From assembly GCA_028564675.1 (NCBI GenBank), contig JAOVVO010000112.1:1-64000 (forward strand): DNA of 64,000 nucleotides. Direction: 5' to 3'. The stretch is from Onchocerca lupi. Lineage: Eukaryota > Nematoda > Chromadorea > Rhabditida > Onchocercidae. The position numbers were made by a program, and so were the translations under genes. Of this stretch, positions 23,801 to 37,696 are shown one piece after another. The stretch's first letter is position 1; every line of letters begins with the position of its first letter. The notes below the pieces were generated by a model. It worked only from the letters and a program-made list of their open reading frames with translations. It ran no database searches and had not been told where the DNA came from.

Positions 23801-26800
23801 CAAATTTTTGAATGTTAATATGAAAAACAAAAATAAAAAAAATAAAATTGATGAAGTAATAAATAGAATAAACATAATGAAGTTAAGAAAATATTCGATT
23901 ATTGAGAAGAGGAAATGAAATGTGATAATGTTTGGTTCATAGTGAATTTTAATTAATCAAAAAATAGATTCATAATATTTCAGAAAAGATAATTAATTGT
24001 CGATTTTTTTTTAGTAACTAAGCTTTTATATGAATAACAACTACTTCGATAAATTATTCGAATTTGTAATCTTTATCATGGAACTAAATAGGTAATAGAA
24101 AAACTGTCGCTATTTTTATTCTCATTTATTTTCTAAATTTCAAATTAAAAAAAATTATTCAAACAATATTAATTGTTAAGATTTTATCTAATTTAATTTA
24201 ACATTTTTAATAATTTGAGAGAATATAGCAATAATGGTGATTGAAATCAGTTAATTCCTAATTGATGATTGATTCTTCTCATTATATTTCATAAATCGTT
24301 TCTTTTCTTTTTCTTTTTCTGAAATTTGCAAAATTTTACTTTCTTATTTCGTGCTGTACAACTGCTACTGATTTTGCTGAATTGTTTTCACTAATATTTC
24401 AAGAAAATAAGAAAAGTACAAATCGTAAATTCAACTATTATAATGAAAGAAAACAAAAATAAAAGCTTCCTTACTTTTGTTTTCAATTTTCTGAATAAAA
24501 TTTACTTTTGCACTCTACGAAATCTCGACTTATTATTTACATCGTAATGAACATTAAGTAGTAATTTTCATAATAATTGTTAATTTTAGTAAAATTAGAC
24601 AATAATTATAAGATGAAATGAGAGAGAGAGTTTGTGATAAAAAGATAGCGAAAAAAATGATATAAAAATATTGCTTATTTTAGTAAACCATTAATACACA
24701 ACAGAACATTTAAAATTAAAAAATGATAATACCAATTTAATAACAATTTAAGAAAGTGACAAATCAATGATCAACAGATAAATAACTAATTATTCTTTTA
24801 ACAACAATGACTTTTAAGCCTCAAAATATTCGCAACAAAGCATTCAATTTAAACAAAAAAAAGAAAAGAAAAAAATGGGGACAAAGGCCACCTGTCGCTT
24901 AGCATAAACAAAATAGCGAATTCATTTCATAAAACCCAAAATTTCCATTTTTTTCAACAATAACTTTTTTGCAAATTTTATTTTAAAGATCTCTCAATGT
25001 TAGGTGCCTGATTTTTTTACTTCAGTCAAAAATACTAATAAAATTCCAATGAGATTGGAGCAGGAAAATTGGAGAAAGATGCATCATAAATAAAAGTCAC
25101 TTCATAGCCATATTTTAATGATAATTTAAACTTTCTTACAATATAATTTATGATAAAACGGACTTGAAACGTGAAATTTCATGACCTCTATTCGAAAATT
25201 AATACTTTTAATATGTCACAAAAGCTGAAGTTTGAAAAAGGATAAATGAATAATTTAAATATCTCCTACATCTTAAATATATATTAGAACCTGAAAAGAA
25301 ATCTGAATTTAAAAATATTCATCTCGAATTACGAAAACAAAAGATGAAAGAAATTGGGAAGGAAATAAAGAACTAAATCAAATGAAATAATTATTGATAT
25401 GCAAAGGTATATTACCAGGTAATGGTCAAGTTCAACACAGTAAAATTAATATCTTCTAATGATTTTAGAGAAAAATTAGTATCTAATAATGATTCTATCA
25501 TTCTCTTAAACTTTGCAGTTATCGTCTCCTCTCAATCTGAAAACACGTATGATCAGTATGATGATCCGTTGATGCAACCAAAATTAATATCTGATAATGA
25601 TTATCATTCTTTCTGCTTTCTTTATTGATTATGATAAAGATTAGTAAATGATCAATACCTGGAGAATTAAAAAAAAAAAGAAAATTTTTTTTCTTACCAT
25701 TTCATGATAAGAAATAATAACGAATATTCTTCATACTATATAAAACTAATTATTAATTAATAGTTGAATTAATTTATAATTGTCATATTTTTACTGTTGC
25801 TAATTATTAACTCAGACAAATACAATAGACATATTGTGATTTAAAGAGATAATAAGAAATGAAAAAAAAAAAAATTCGAAAAATTTATCAATTAACAATT
25901 TTTCTACTGGTAAAAGTTACAAATTGCAGACAATATTTATAACAGATTAATGCAAAGAGTTAAGAATGAAAAGTAAGAATAGCAATGAACAAGAGTAAAT
26001 GATAACATCTGATAACATCTTAACACCTCATTCTTCGTTTCCTTTTTTTCTATATTTTTTAATATTGAAATGAATATATATATATATGTATATTTATTTG
26101 AATGCGCATACAAAATATATGTCTACTGATTGGATAAGATCAAGTTTTTTTTTTTTTTTTTTTCATTTAATTCTATAGTCAATGAAAAATCTGCATTTCT
26201 TCAATCCGATTTTTCATTTTTGTTTTTTTTTGAAAAAAGTACTAAAAATATTTTAAAAAATTGATGGATTGATTTCTCTTCCTTTCATTTTCTTTTCTTT
26301 TGGAAAGAAGAATTAGGCGAGGAAGAAAAGAGAAAAGTGGAATAGTCAAAATTTTGCCATTCTTTTACAAATGAGAAAATTCCCAATTGATAAGTTCCTT
26401 TCCTTTTTTTCCTTGTTAATCTAGCAATTTTAATTTTCATTCTTTTTAATGAATATATCATACACTTGTAAATATATATCACATATTTATTTCATATCTA
26501 TTCTTTTTTTACTTACAAAAAAAAAAACTAACTGAAAATTTCTTTATTTGACGACACATTGGAATTTGAAATTCCTTCTATTCCTATTCGATATTTCAAT
26601 GAATAATATTTCCGCAATTATTTCCTAACGTCTTAAGTTTAAACAATTTTATGTATTATTTCATATTGGTCAAAATGAATCACTGAAGAATTTTGCTCAT
26701 TTTCTCATTAATCATTCACATTATAGCAAGCGAAAAAAGAAAAAAGCTCAGCCCGATAATAATTTCAGAAATCGAGAATTATTTTGAATTTCCAAAGAAA

Positions 26801-27892
26801 TGAAATCTCAGATTATTATGATTCGGTAAGTACTCATGAAAAATAAAAATTTCAACAACTGATCTTTATTTATATGAGCAAACAAAAAAAAAAGCAAGCA
26901 AAATCACCCATAACTATTGCATATAATTGAATTCGCAGAATAAAATTTGGATTCTTAGAAACTTCAAAGACATCCAAGATTGATAGAAAATATAAAACTT
27001 CTCTCCCCTAATTGCAAAACGTAATTAAGCAAAATTTTCCTTGATACGACAATATAATTAATGATCCCTCATTACGCATGATATTTTTTTAAACCAAATA
27101 TTCCCGCATTTAAAAGACCTTCTGAACCAATTTCTTGAAATTAGACATTTTCAGTTGGAATAGCTCTAGCAGCAGCTAAGTTCTAATAAATATTTTACCT
27201 TAGCGTTTCTCAAATTAACTCGTTCGGATTATCTTTAAAAATCCATGAAACTAAAAGAAATAGAATCATTTATATAAAAAAGCAATAAAAAGAGGAGATA
27301 AAAATTTGGAGCTGTATTCATCATATTTTCCATTGATTATCAGAATATTTCTCATCATGATTTCTATATATCATTATTCGACTCTGAAATTCAAATTTCT
27401 AATCCATCTTCTTTAAATAAATATACCACAGAGGAATATTCAGATAAATACAATGTAATATGCAAATACTTGCAAAAATTACACTAAATTTCTTAAAAAT
27501 TGCAAAAGATTTCAAAAATTTGTCTTTTTTAATTAAAAAAATGTCAAAACATTATTTGCCTAAAAGAAATTGAAGAATGAAAGGAGTTATAACAACAACA
27601 AAAATAAAGTCTGAAAATTTTCCAGAATAAAAAAGTCAAAGCGCGAGACTAGAAAAAATCATGGAATGTAACAAAAAGGCATCAAAATAAAAAAGTGTAT
27701 AATACTAAACCATAAAAGTAGAACAGAAAAATAATAACAAGCGAAATTTTCCATGCCCAGGACTTACCAATTAATTACATAAAAACTATTGGTAATAAAT
27801 AGATATTCTAAGAGAAATATAAGACTGCCCGATAAATAATGATATGCAGAAGTTTGCAGAATAAACTGCGCTAGATTTTGTTGTGACTTTTA

Positions 27893-30800
27893 TCAAAGAT
27901 CAATTCTTAAAACTGATAAGGCATCTGGATGTGTTGCCGCGTAATTGGCCGACGCCTGGGCTGATTGTATTTCATCCACCGGTTCATTGGTTGCGGATAA
28001 TTTTGGTCGCTTCGATACATTAGAAGTTTCAAGTGATTGCTTTGATTTCGATAATTTCAGCATTTCCATTCGTAATTTTTCCAGTATTGCATTATTCGGC
28101 TCCAGTGCTGAGCTTTCCTTGGTACGATTTCCTACAAAAATTAATGTGCAGAAGAGTGTTAACGGTAAATTTTCGAATCTTAAATTCTAAATCTCGAAAA
28201 TTATAAAGAACCTGGCTCAACTTCAATAAATTTAAAAATAAAATGTGCTTACCTTGTAATTTTATAATACTCTGTCGACTTTTTCGTGCTTCTTGCTGCT
28301 TTTGTTGTGTTCCATGCCCGTAAAGACGTATGAGAGAACCCCACGTATCGAGCTAAAATTAAGATGTTTAGATTTTACAAAAATTTGATCTTTGAAACAG
28401 AATAATAAGATCAAAGACAGTCCTTTGTAACTGTCTTTTCCTTTCAGTATTAATATAAATTAAGCTTAAATTTCATATACAATAAAAAAAAAAATGAAAA
28501 AAATCTCTCTTTAATTTTGTTCCTTCCTTCCAAGATGAATAATCCTGTAATTCAACAAGTTATTCTTACCACAAGATAGAAGCAAATATCATACTATCTT
28601 TATCAAAGAATTTGACCATTTGAATATTAGAATTTGTAATCATGATCATTGGAATATTCAAATTTGTAATCATATTTTAAAATCCATAGAATGAAAATTT
28701 ATCGTTGACAACAAATAAAAATTTCTTCGCGACGTATCAAATTCTTGTTATTTGTCAAAGCGAATATTATTATATCAGATGGTAATTTTTGCAAAGTGCA
28801 AATGCTAATAAAATTATGATTATGCAAACAAGAAAATTAATCGAATAATTTCTATGCAAGGAAAGAGAATTTTTTGCTTTGTAAAAAAAAGTAAACGAAC
28901 GGCTTTTAATAAAGAGTTAAATACTCAGTTCTTCAAATCTTACGAAAATTTCAAATTTTCATGAAGATACTAACATTAGGATGCAATTTTTTGAGCATTG
29001 CTTGAGATGCTTTCTGTTTGCCCTCACGTTTATTTGCGCAAATAACGGAAACACGATGTTTGCCGACGTCCATATCGAATTGATGACGCTGATGTTTGAC
29101 CCGTACCGAATGAACTTTTATCTCCGTATCGCCGTATGCTGCATTTCGTTTTAGACATTCCTAGAATTTAATTATTTTTGCTAATATGCAAGAAAAAAAG
29201 AAATATCAGAAAAAGTAACCTGGTAGCCATGAATGGAAAATTCTGAAATAGTCTGTCAACTATTGGCATGTTAATAACATTATTTTTATAGAAATACAAC
29301 AGTAATTATTGAATTGCTAAAACCGCTAAATGAATAAGACTATTACGAAATTGACAAGACTATCATTAATTTTTTGTTTTGAAAAAGCCCAAAGAACTTG
29401 AAATTTTATGGTCCGCAAGAAATTTAAAAATTGAATTCGGAAATTTCAGAAATCAGAAACTGGAAAATGAATTCAAAAACTCATAAAATATATCAACTTG
29501 AAGATTTAATTTGAAGATTTATGATATCCCAAATTTTAAACAGTAAATCCGAAAGTTAAGAAAATATTGCAAAAAAATAGTTGAATTCAAAACTCATAAA
29601 ATAGGCACTTCAAATTTGAAAAACACCCCGGAAAACGAAATTTAAGGATTAATCAGTTAATTCGCATTTTAAGAAATGAAAAACATCTAATATCTAAAAA
29701 TATGATACAAAATTAGAAAAAAATTAATTTTCCAGTTTTAAAACCAAGTTGAAAATGCTGAAAAATTTTAAAGATGCGAATGAATTTACGCAAAGTTTTA
29801 GAGTTTGCATGTATGCAAAAATACTACTGACCAAAAATATGCAATGATTACGTAAAAGTTAAAATTTAATTTAACCTGAAGTAACAAATACGGTGACGGC
29901 TGGCCAGCTCTAGCGGATAAATCAAATATTCGCGAATCCTCTATTGGTAACATATCAAATAGTGCTACCGCATCTTCTTTATCGCTTTCTGCCTCATCTT
30001 TCCTGGAGAGTTGAAATTTCAGTTTAAGAAATTAACAGCATGAAGTTACAAACATATCAATTTTCACGATCCAAATAAAACAAAGAAACTATTTCCCCTG
30101 ATAATTTATAATGAAGTGCTGATTAATAACAATGATAACAGCATAAATGAAGGCAATATATGTATTTAAAAATGCATCGAATATGCCAACTTTCTCGTCA
30201 GTTCTTTTGGTTAGAAGAATTAAAAAAAAGTATAATATTAGAAGATTTTCAATTCATTATTTTCTTCATGTAAGATTTTTTTATAATTTAAGTCGTTATG
30301 AAATGAAATTCCAGTTTCAGTCATAAAATATGGATGCGATATGCAATAAAGTATCAGACTATATCACATCATGCATATAAAGATGAACCAAAGTACAGGA
30401 ATAAGTCCTCGATTAATTATAGCATACTGAGGACAAAATGAATTTTGAAGTCCTTTACTTTTCTAGGAATAAGTCAAGTAATTTTGAAATCCTATAATCT
30501 TTTTTACTAAAAAAATGACTTACACTTTCTTATCACTTATAGCAATACCCTCCGGATCAAATTCAACATCCGGTATCAAAACTTTTAAAGCATTTCGCGC
30601 TGCATCCAGTTTAGCAGTTTTTTTGCTATTACCACAACCCGTACCGAGAACTACGAAATCAGCATCTGAATATATAAACAGTAAATTTTCATTATTTTAT
30701 CTGTAAATTTGATCAAATAACTAGTTATACACCTAAATATCATTTGCAATGAAAATAATCGCGAAATATGAATAACAAATTGAAACCTGTGTCTCATAGT

Positions 30801-33800
30801 ATTCATTACACTGTTATAGCATTTAACAAGTGATTCTAAAGACTCAGAATCAATTAATATTTTTTCCCAGAATATCCGTCCATCAGTTTTTAGCTATCAA
30901 TCATAATTTGATATATTCCAGAAATTATTCCTCGATCAGAAGATTCAAAACAAGTTCTGCCCCCAGAAAACAATGAATAATCAAATTTATAAGAAATATA
31001 ATAATGAAACTGGAAAGATTTCACTTATTTCTCTTCTAAAAACTCCGCGAATACTCATCTTTTGCTCTCTTTTTATCGCACGCTAACCTGGCTGCTCGCC
31101 GTGCTCCTGCAAACGTTGTTCTCGCCTTTGTTTTTCTTGCAAAAGCATTAATTTCTCTTTGACACTTGTTGCACAAAGTACTCGATTATTCAAATTCATT
31201 TTCAAACGTGCTGTACATCCATATGGCATTGACGAATTCCTGAAACAGTACAAACCATTCCTTACTGAGGCTAAAATTCTTCCATTTCTTTTTTTTTTTT
31301 TTTTTTTTTTTAAATAAAAAGTACGTCAAAAAACGAAGAAAAAATTGGATACCAAACTAAATCTATGATTTTTAGAAAACAAATCCTAAATTCTTCTAGC
31401 AATCTATTAATTGATAATGTTCAAATGTTCTTCATACTTTATCAACCCCCTTAATCAGTTCATTAAATCAAACATACCTTGTTTCTGAAAAATGATAATT
31501 GATCGTGCTTTTCAAAACTTTCTGTACATATTCATGCAACACACTGACCGATGTTTTTCCTTGTGGATTAAGGAAAAATCCACGATGTTGCGGTTTTAAA
31601 TTTGCTTCCAATGCAGGTACAGTAATCAATTTCACATTTGATGGTAGTGCTGCAAAAATTAAGGAGTTCATCACTGCTGTTTGTTTTAGCAATCTTTGCT
31701 AGTAACTGTGATTAATTAAATAATTGCAACTAATTTTCAGAAAAATCTTGCTCACTTTTACTACCAGTAATACATGCATTTCTATAACCCTTTAATAACC
31801 AAATCAGATTCTTACCGGGACGACCAACTGAAAGTCCAATGGAGGATGCATTTTTTCCAAGTCTTCCAGCTTCAGCAAGCTTCCGCTGCCGATGAAAATT
31901 ACGTGTTGCAGCCCATTTATTGAATCGATATGTCTTGAAAAACAAATAATAAATTTAAAAGCAGATAGTAAGTGTACTGACAAATGCAATCGGATGAAAA
32001 CTACCTGAATTTTTTTAAATTTAAATACAGTTTTCGCATAATCATGTAAAGCTTCTGCATCAAGCTGACGCTCCTTGAAATCTTCAGCAGTCTGAAATTT
32101 TGGTGAAAATATTCAATAAGAAAAAAAATATTTCATTATTTTTCCTTCACTTTCATGATGCTTCTATTTAATTTCATTCGTACAACCACCCATTTAAATA
32201 AGCGTTTTTCTATTTAATATCTTTAGCATACTTGAAACTGAGGAAAAAAAAGTTCTGGCAACCAAAAAAAAATTTTTTTTCTAGTCATTAGGGACAAAAA
32301 AAAAAGTTCTATTAGCAACGAAAATATTTTATTCATCATCAAATGGGATAAAAAAAGTTTCTAAATGCTTTGTGATTTACAAACAGTAGTTAAATATCAA
32401 ATAAGGCTCGCATTCAAAACCGTGTCATTATTTATCAGAATAATAACTAGTAGGAAAAAGGTTCAATACAAAACGATGAAAGCTTTTCAAAAATGTAATT
32501 TTAAGCGAATTTTCCGAAACTTGATTTGCTTACTTGAACCTTAGTACCAGGCGCTTGTAATCGTGCCATTACTAATGCGGAATCTTCAAGTGCACCATCA
32601 CCACTCTGTACACCGACCGATTCGGAAAGTGCATTTTGCAGTGCAGCTGCACTTGCTGCAGCACCTTCTTCTATTTCTTTAAGTACTCGTCGTTGATGTA
32701 AGCACGGTATAGCGGAAATTGGCACATTATGATGTCGCACACTACCCGGACCAATAAAATACGGTCGAGAGAATGTACAAACCCGTGTAGATTTATGCTG
32801 AAAAATAATACAACTCCAAGAATCTTTTTTCTTGCAAATTAATAATCTGCATCTATTAATTAACATATGCAGCTTAAATGCTGATCAAAACGAAAACAGA
32901 TTATTCCCTACATTTATTCCTATTATGTTAAGTCATATTTGTTGAAGCGCCAAAATACTATTTCCTAATGAACTCTGAGTTATATCAGTCGAGGCATATG
33001 CAACTACATTTATAGAAAAAAAAAAGAAAAAAAATTAGACGGAAGGAAATATGATCGATTAAAACAAAATGATATAAATTTCATTATAGAAAAAATAATT
33101 TGCAAAAGGATCAAGCACAAAAACTAACCAAATAAATGGGAAGGCCACTACTATGAGTTACTTCTACCCATCCTTCCGGTAATACGTCGAAATAATCTGT
33201 TCCACGATATGCCAATACTATTTTCTCCCTTACTTCACCATCTTCTGGCATAATCACTTTACCCGTTTGAGCATCTTCTATCGGTTTCTCCAATAACAGA
33301 TCGATATCTTCACCATCATCTTCATCACTGCAAACACTTATTTTTTAAAATTATTTGATCTGAAATTTTAAATGAGTAATAAGGACTTATCCTAACTGAA
33401 AATAAAAAAATACATATATAACAAAGGATTTCGAATAACTGAATTAAAGAATGATTCGTAATGAAATAACTTACGACAAGAATATATCTTTCCCATCTTT
33501 ATTACTTCGTCCATCTATTCCATTTAATTCACTTCCACTATCTTCAGCTAGAAAAGATTCAAGTAATCCAAGAAAAAATTAATTTTACAGAGATAATTAA
33601 ACCAATTATTTCAATAACAATATTTCATGTAATCTAATTTGAAAATTTCAACTCCAACACATCGTCAATGTGACAATGAATAGGTAGTTCTTTACAGGAC
33701 TTTTTATAATCTAGTTAAATAGTTCTTTTGGTAAATTGTCATATTAAATGATCTCTTCAAGAAAATCGAGAAAATACTAGTATATTTTGGATAAAGAAAA

Positions 33801-35896
33801 TGGTAAGTCCAAATCATCGATATTTTAACTAATAGGTATATTGAAGGGACTGTTTTAGTATTCGTAGACTTTCTATTTTGGCAAATTGACACAATTGTAG
33901 AAAAGGAATCAGTAAATGAAAAAACAATCGAATAGCTGTGCTGACTGATCGAGAATTAGACAATTCTGGAACTAAAACATATATCTGGCAGTTAACCAAC
34001 TGAAAAATTTACCGGACTGTTCTCATAACTGACCTGGTCGTGATAAGCTTCTACTCCGTTCTTTTACTTCTTCCGATTGCTGCTGTTCCAATAATGCATT
34101 CTCAGCATTTGCTGAGCTTGTTTCATTTACAGATGAAAATGGACGCTGGGATGGTGGTGGTGGTATTACCACCGGTGGTGATGTGGGTGGAGGTGGAGGC
34201 GGCGGCAATGGTACTAGGTTTTCAGGGACAACAGCAAAACTGGCTTCGGTATTCTTAGATGGAATAGCATTTTCTACTTGAGTGTTAATAGCATTATTCG
34301 CTTCAACCTGAAATTTATGTTTACAATATGAAAAATAGAAATCACAAATATTAGGAATTAAAATAAACTGAATTAAAAAGAAATAATAAAAGTTCTATTC
34401 TGAATTTAAGACCCAAATTCAGAATAAAACTTCTGTTTTAGTAAAATTTTCGAAACCCTGACAAAATATCTAGCAAAAATAAATTATTGACAAGAATTTT
34501 TCTGATTCATTTCAAATCCCTCATTTGTCTTTTATCTGCATCTTCTTTTTATCCACAAAATGGACTTTAAACGGTAAAACAACTATTTCTATGCTAATTT
34601 TATCCGTAATTCAAAAAACTTCATCCGCTTCTTTCAATTGTTGAAAAAAAAAAACGAAAAAGTTTAAATTTGATTCACATTTTGGACAGTAATTGTTTGA
34701 TTTACTGTTTCTTCAGTAATAACTTTGTGGCTATAGATAGACTTTTGTCAAACGTATAATTATTTCATTCACTGTAGAAAGTAAACGATAAAATTTCGAG
34801 TGCCATAGAAAATACATAGAGTATAGCAAAATGTGAACCAAAGCTCTTTATCAGAGCAAAATTAATCGACATCACTTTGATTGAAATTATAAAAAACAAA
34901 CCTTTCCAATTTCATTTCCTACTGAACCTATTAAAGTACTCAATGAAATTTCTTCCATTTCCTCTTTCATCTGAAACAGTAATTCTCATAATATATAAAA
35001 TAATGTCTTCACCAAGTTCAGAAAACTTCACAATTTATGCAGAATGAACTAACATAAATGCTACTGAAAATGAAGGAGGGAAAGGAAAAGAAGGAAAGGT
35101 TTAAACTATTTTTCTTTTCTAAATTATTTAAATATTTTCCTTTTTTGAGTGTCTTGAAAAAAGAAAATATTTAAAAGATCTCAAACTTCAGTGTTAACAT
35201 TATCGCAGTTCAGAAAAGAAAAAATATTTTAATCTTTTAAATGTCACCCATTAATCTCATGTCATGAGATTCATCTTCCAAGTTTTATCACTGAAGATGG
35301 AACGAGGATCAATAAGTATAGAGAAATGAAGAAAGAAATATAAGTAGGAACGGGTACATAATTAATACCGGCATGTAATCAGTCCTTGTAGAACAGAAAC
35401 TTCCAGCTTTTGATACTTCAATTGGAGCTATTTCATCCATTTCTGAATGTAAGCTTAATTTCTTTGGTCCATTTTCTGTGCCAGTTATATCCGATAACTG
35501 TCCCGATTTATGTCGAAAAGGACAATGATGCAAATTCTGGAGAGACGTTACCGGATTATCTAGCAACCAAGTATCATGATCTTTTTCTTTCGGTTTTTTT
35601 ATCATACCACTGCAACTTGGTTGTTCATTTTTTTCATCTTCCATACGACTTGAAAGTGATATCTTTGTAATCTTATTGTTAGAGCAACTATCCACTGTAC
35701 AAGAATTGGGGCGTTTTTCAACTTTTTTGGTGGCTTTCGTTTGACATCCGTCAAGATGACGATATTTCGATATTTTTCGCATACTACTAGACGATTCCAG
35801 CGGAGTGTTCGCATTAAGTTGATCGATTTGTTCTCGTAGTTGTTCTCGTAATTTTAATAGCTGTTCAAGTTTCACATCTTCTGGGATATCCGCCAT
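27893..35896 (-). CDS. pash-1: Pasha/DGCR8, Microprocessor RNA-binding subunit
   Basis: Pasha binds primary microRNAs in the nucleus and positions Drosha for cleavage. Minus-strand exons: 35896-35369, 34970-34902, 34307-34034, 33547-33475, 33327-33129, 32797-32534, 32091-32005, 31933-31816, 31649-31478, 31239-31088, 30665-30524, 30002-29876, 29160-28975, 28352-28253, 28131-27893. Every phase fits, giving 909 residues, longer than human DGCR8 (about 770). The N-terminal third is low complexity, with a proline run near 235-255. The WW/heme-binding region is at about 364-415 (LPEGWVEVTHSSGLPIYL, SRPYFIGPGS, IPCLH with Cys413). Two dsRBDs follow: about 555-690 (GFFLNPQGKTSVSVLHEYVQ ... SKKTAKLDAARNALKVLIP) and about 710-797 (IEDSRIFDL ... 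GKQKASQAMLKKLHP). Then comes DTWGSLIRLYG, typical of the family. The first dsRBD carries an insertion (see findings). The start is ATG 35896; the codons before it have no in-frame ATG. Confidence 0.96.
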
Positions 35897-35915
35897 TGGC
35901 AATGATGCATCACAC

Positions 35916-35924
35916 CTGGAATTT
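35916..35924 (-). promoter_or_regulatory. Acceptor just upstream of the Pasha start
   Basis: On the minus strand, TGAAATTCCAG ends at 35916, leaving a leader of 19 bases before ATG 35896. This may be a spliced-leader site or the acceptor of an internal exon whose upstream partner was not found. Confidence 0.45.
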
Positions 35925-37639
35925 CAGTTAAAATTTCATTCAGATTTTAAAATTAACTTAAGAATTTGGTCCAAAATAAAATTCAGAAACTTCCTTTTCA
36001 AGTTTGACGATCCGGAAAGCATCAAAATGAATGACAAGAAATGTAACAAACACCTCTGTCGAATGAATTACATACGTGGAACAATTCGACGGATTTGTTC
36101 GCATAATTCCTGTCATCTGATGCTTTGCAGTCTTTGTTTTTTTTTTTTTTTTTTTTTTAATCAAAAAAAAAAAGAAAAAAAAGAAAAAAATTCAACCATA
36201 AATTCCGAAAATGATAATGGTCAGAAATATGAGGTATAGTCGTTGAGTAGATGATTTGATATTGTTTTTAGGTATTCACATGAAACCACTAAAGGTGTTC
36301 AAATCTTTTGGATTTTTATATATAAGTTTGTCAAATTTTTCATTACATTAAATTTGTTTTGCAGATAAGTTCTTATATCAGCGACATCGATTATACAGAT
36401 TCATCTTAATAATAACTCACTATTAACTTCTACTAAGGAAAAAAGTAAATATCCTCGCTTTACTTATTGTTGAAATCTTCATAACATCTCATGGCATGCA
36501 CTAATTATTGACAAGTTGTTCTATTAGCTGCCTCATTTAATGAAAACTTATAATCAATTCTACTAATTATGCAATAATTAATGAATTCTGCTGACCATAG
36601 AAGCCACTGACAATGACGAGTGGAAGCTATTTCAAATTAAAAACGAAGTGACCTATACATTTCATTTTTTCTTACTAAAAAAAGAAAGGCAATGATAATT
36701 CTAGTTATTTATTCCAATGAATTTGAAATTGATCGGAAATCTTTTCACTGACTTCAATCCCATCAATTTCAAGTTGCAAAAAAAGAAGATTTTCACCTTT
36801 TACCAGAACAAAATTTCAACATTTTTGAATTTAAATTGGAATTTCCCTGCAAAGTCCAGTAGTAAAAAAAATTCACTCATTTAAAATATTGCGGATACAG
36901 TCTATTATATCTATAGTATCTTCACCAAAAAAACGAATATGAAAAAACCAAATAAAATAAAACGATAAAAAAAATTAGAAAAAAGAAAACGTCATACTAT
37001 GGAGACTGAATTTATCCTAAAATTAAAATTTAAAATTCTGAATAAAAAATGAAAAATCTGAAGAAAAAAATCGAATTGTGTAAATCTAAATACATTCTTT
37101 TTACTCTGAAAAATTTTAACTGAAAAAATAGCTTCGAACAAAATAAGTAATTCAAAAAACGATTTTAATTACAAGAATCAAAAGAAAAAAAAAACCATTT
37201 TATGTAACAAAACAAGAAGAGAATGAAATACTTATCGGCACTTTCCCTTAAAATCACCGTTCATATAGAATTTTCTTGAAGATTTCATGTGAAAATAAAA
37301 GCAGCCGGAAATGATATCCGGCTAGATAGAGAACGAGACCGGGCCCCCATATTTCCACGATTTTTGTAATACCCAAATCAACTAATCAGCTAAAGATATT
37401 TGAATACTCTTGCAGCTATAAATCGAGTAGATAAAACTAATTAGTAGTAATTACTTTTCGAGTAGATAAAATTAATCAATAGTAATTGCTTTCCGTCGGA
37501 TAAGAAAAATATCATTCTTAACTAAGAAATTAGAAATATTGAAAACAAGTTGATGACAGAAATATTTCGAAGGAATATTGAATATTAATAAGTATTAGAA
37601 ATTTAAGTCGTGTCTAACTATGAAATAACATTAATTATT
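35925..37639. other. Region upstream of Pasha
   Basis: AT-rich spacer with a poly(T)/poly(A) block near 36138-36190, a GC-rich hairpin (GCCGGA...TCCGGC near 37302-37322) and a 35-bp tandem duplication at 37423-37492. No further coding exon was recognised. Confidence 0.5.
37423..37492 (+). repeat. 35-bp tandem duplication
   Basis: TCGAGTAGATAAAACTAAT and its variant recur with a 35-base period (37423-37457 and 37458-37492). Confidence 0.8.
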
Positions 37640-37696
37640 AAAAAACTAACTAGATGCCACGAGTTGCCGTAGCAACGCATAACCGGGTCCAGCTAG
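37640..37696 (+). mobile_element. Helitron-like 3' terminus
   Basis: A short hairpin (GTTGC-CGTA-GCAAC) is followed about 17 bases later by GTCCAGCTAG and then T. This is the classic Helitron end: a subterminal hairpin plus CTRR inserted before T. The segment TTAAAAAACTAACT just before it recurs at 53854-53866, where a second CCAGCTAG end lies. The element's body and transposase were not found, so this is a non-autonomous or truncated copy. Confidence 0.6.

Larger units (their letters stand above)
12889..27892. other. 15-kb AT-rich region with no recognised gene
   Basis: Only the repeats listed separately and the GC-richer patch at 16725-17143 stand out. Short open frames (for example 25422-25628 plus and 19576-19860 minus) lack supporting splice structure or family resemblance. 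The region may be a very long intron of the gene that starts at 12799, or intergenic. No tRNA-like or rRNA-like sequence was seen. Confidence 0.55.

Noticed and set aside
25422..25628. Plus-strand frame with three related segments (KLISSND, KLVSNND, KLISDND)
   Set aside because: The segments reflect a short DNA repeat; considered as a distant exon for the signal peptide at 12799, but nothing links them.
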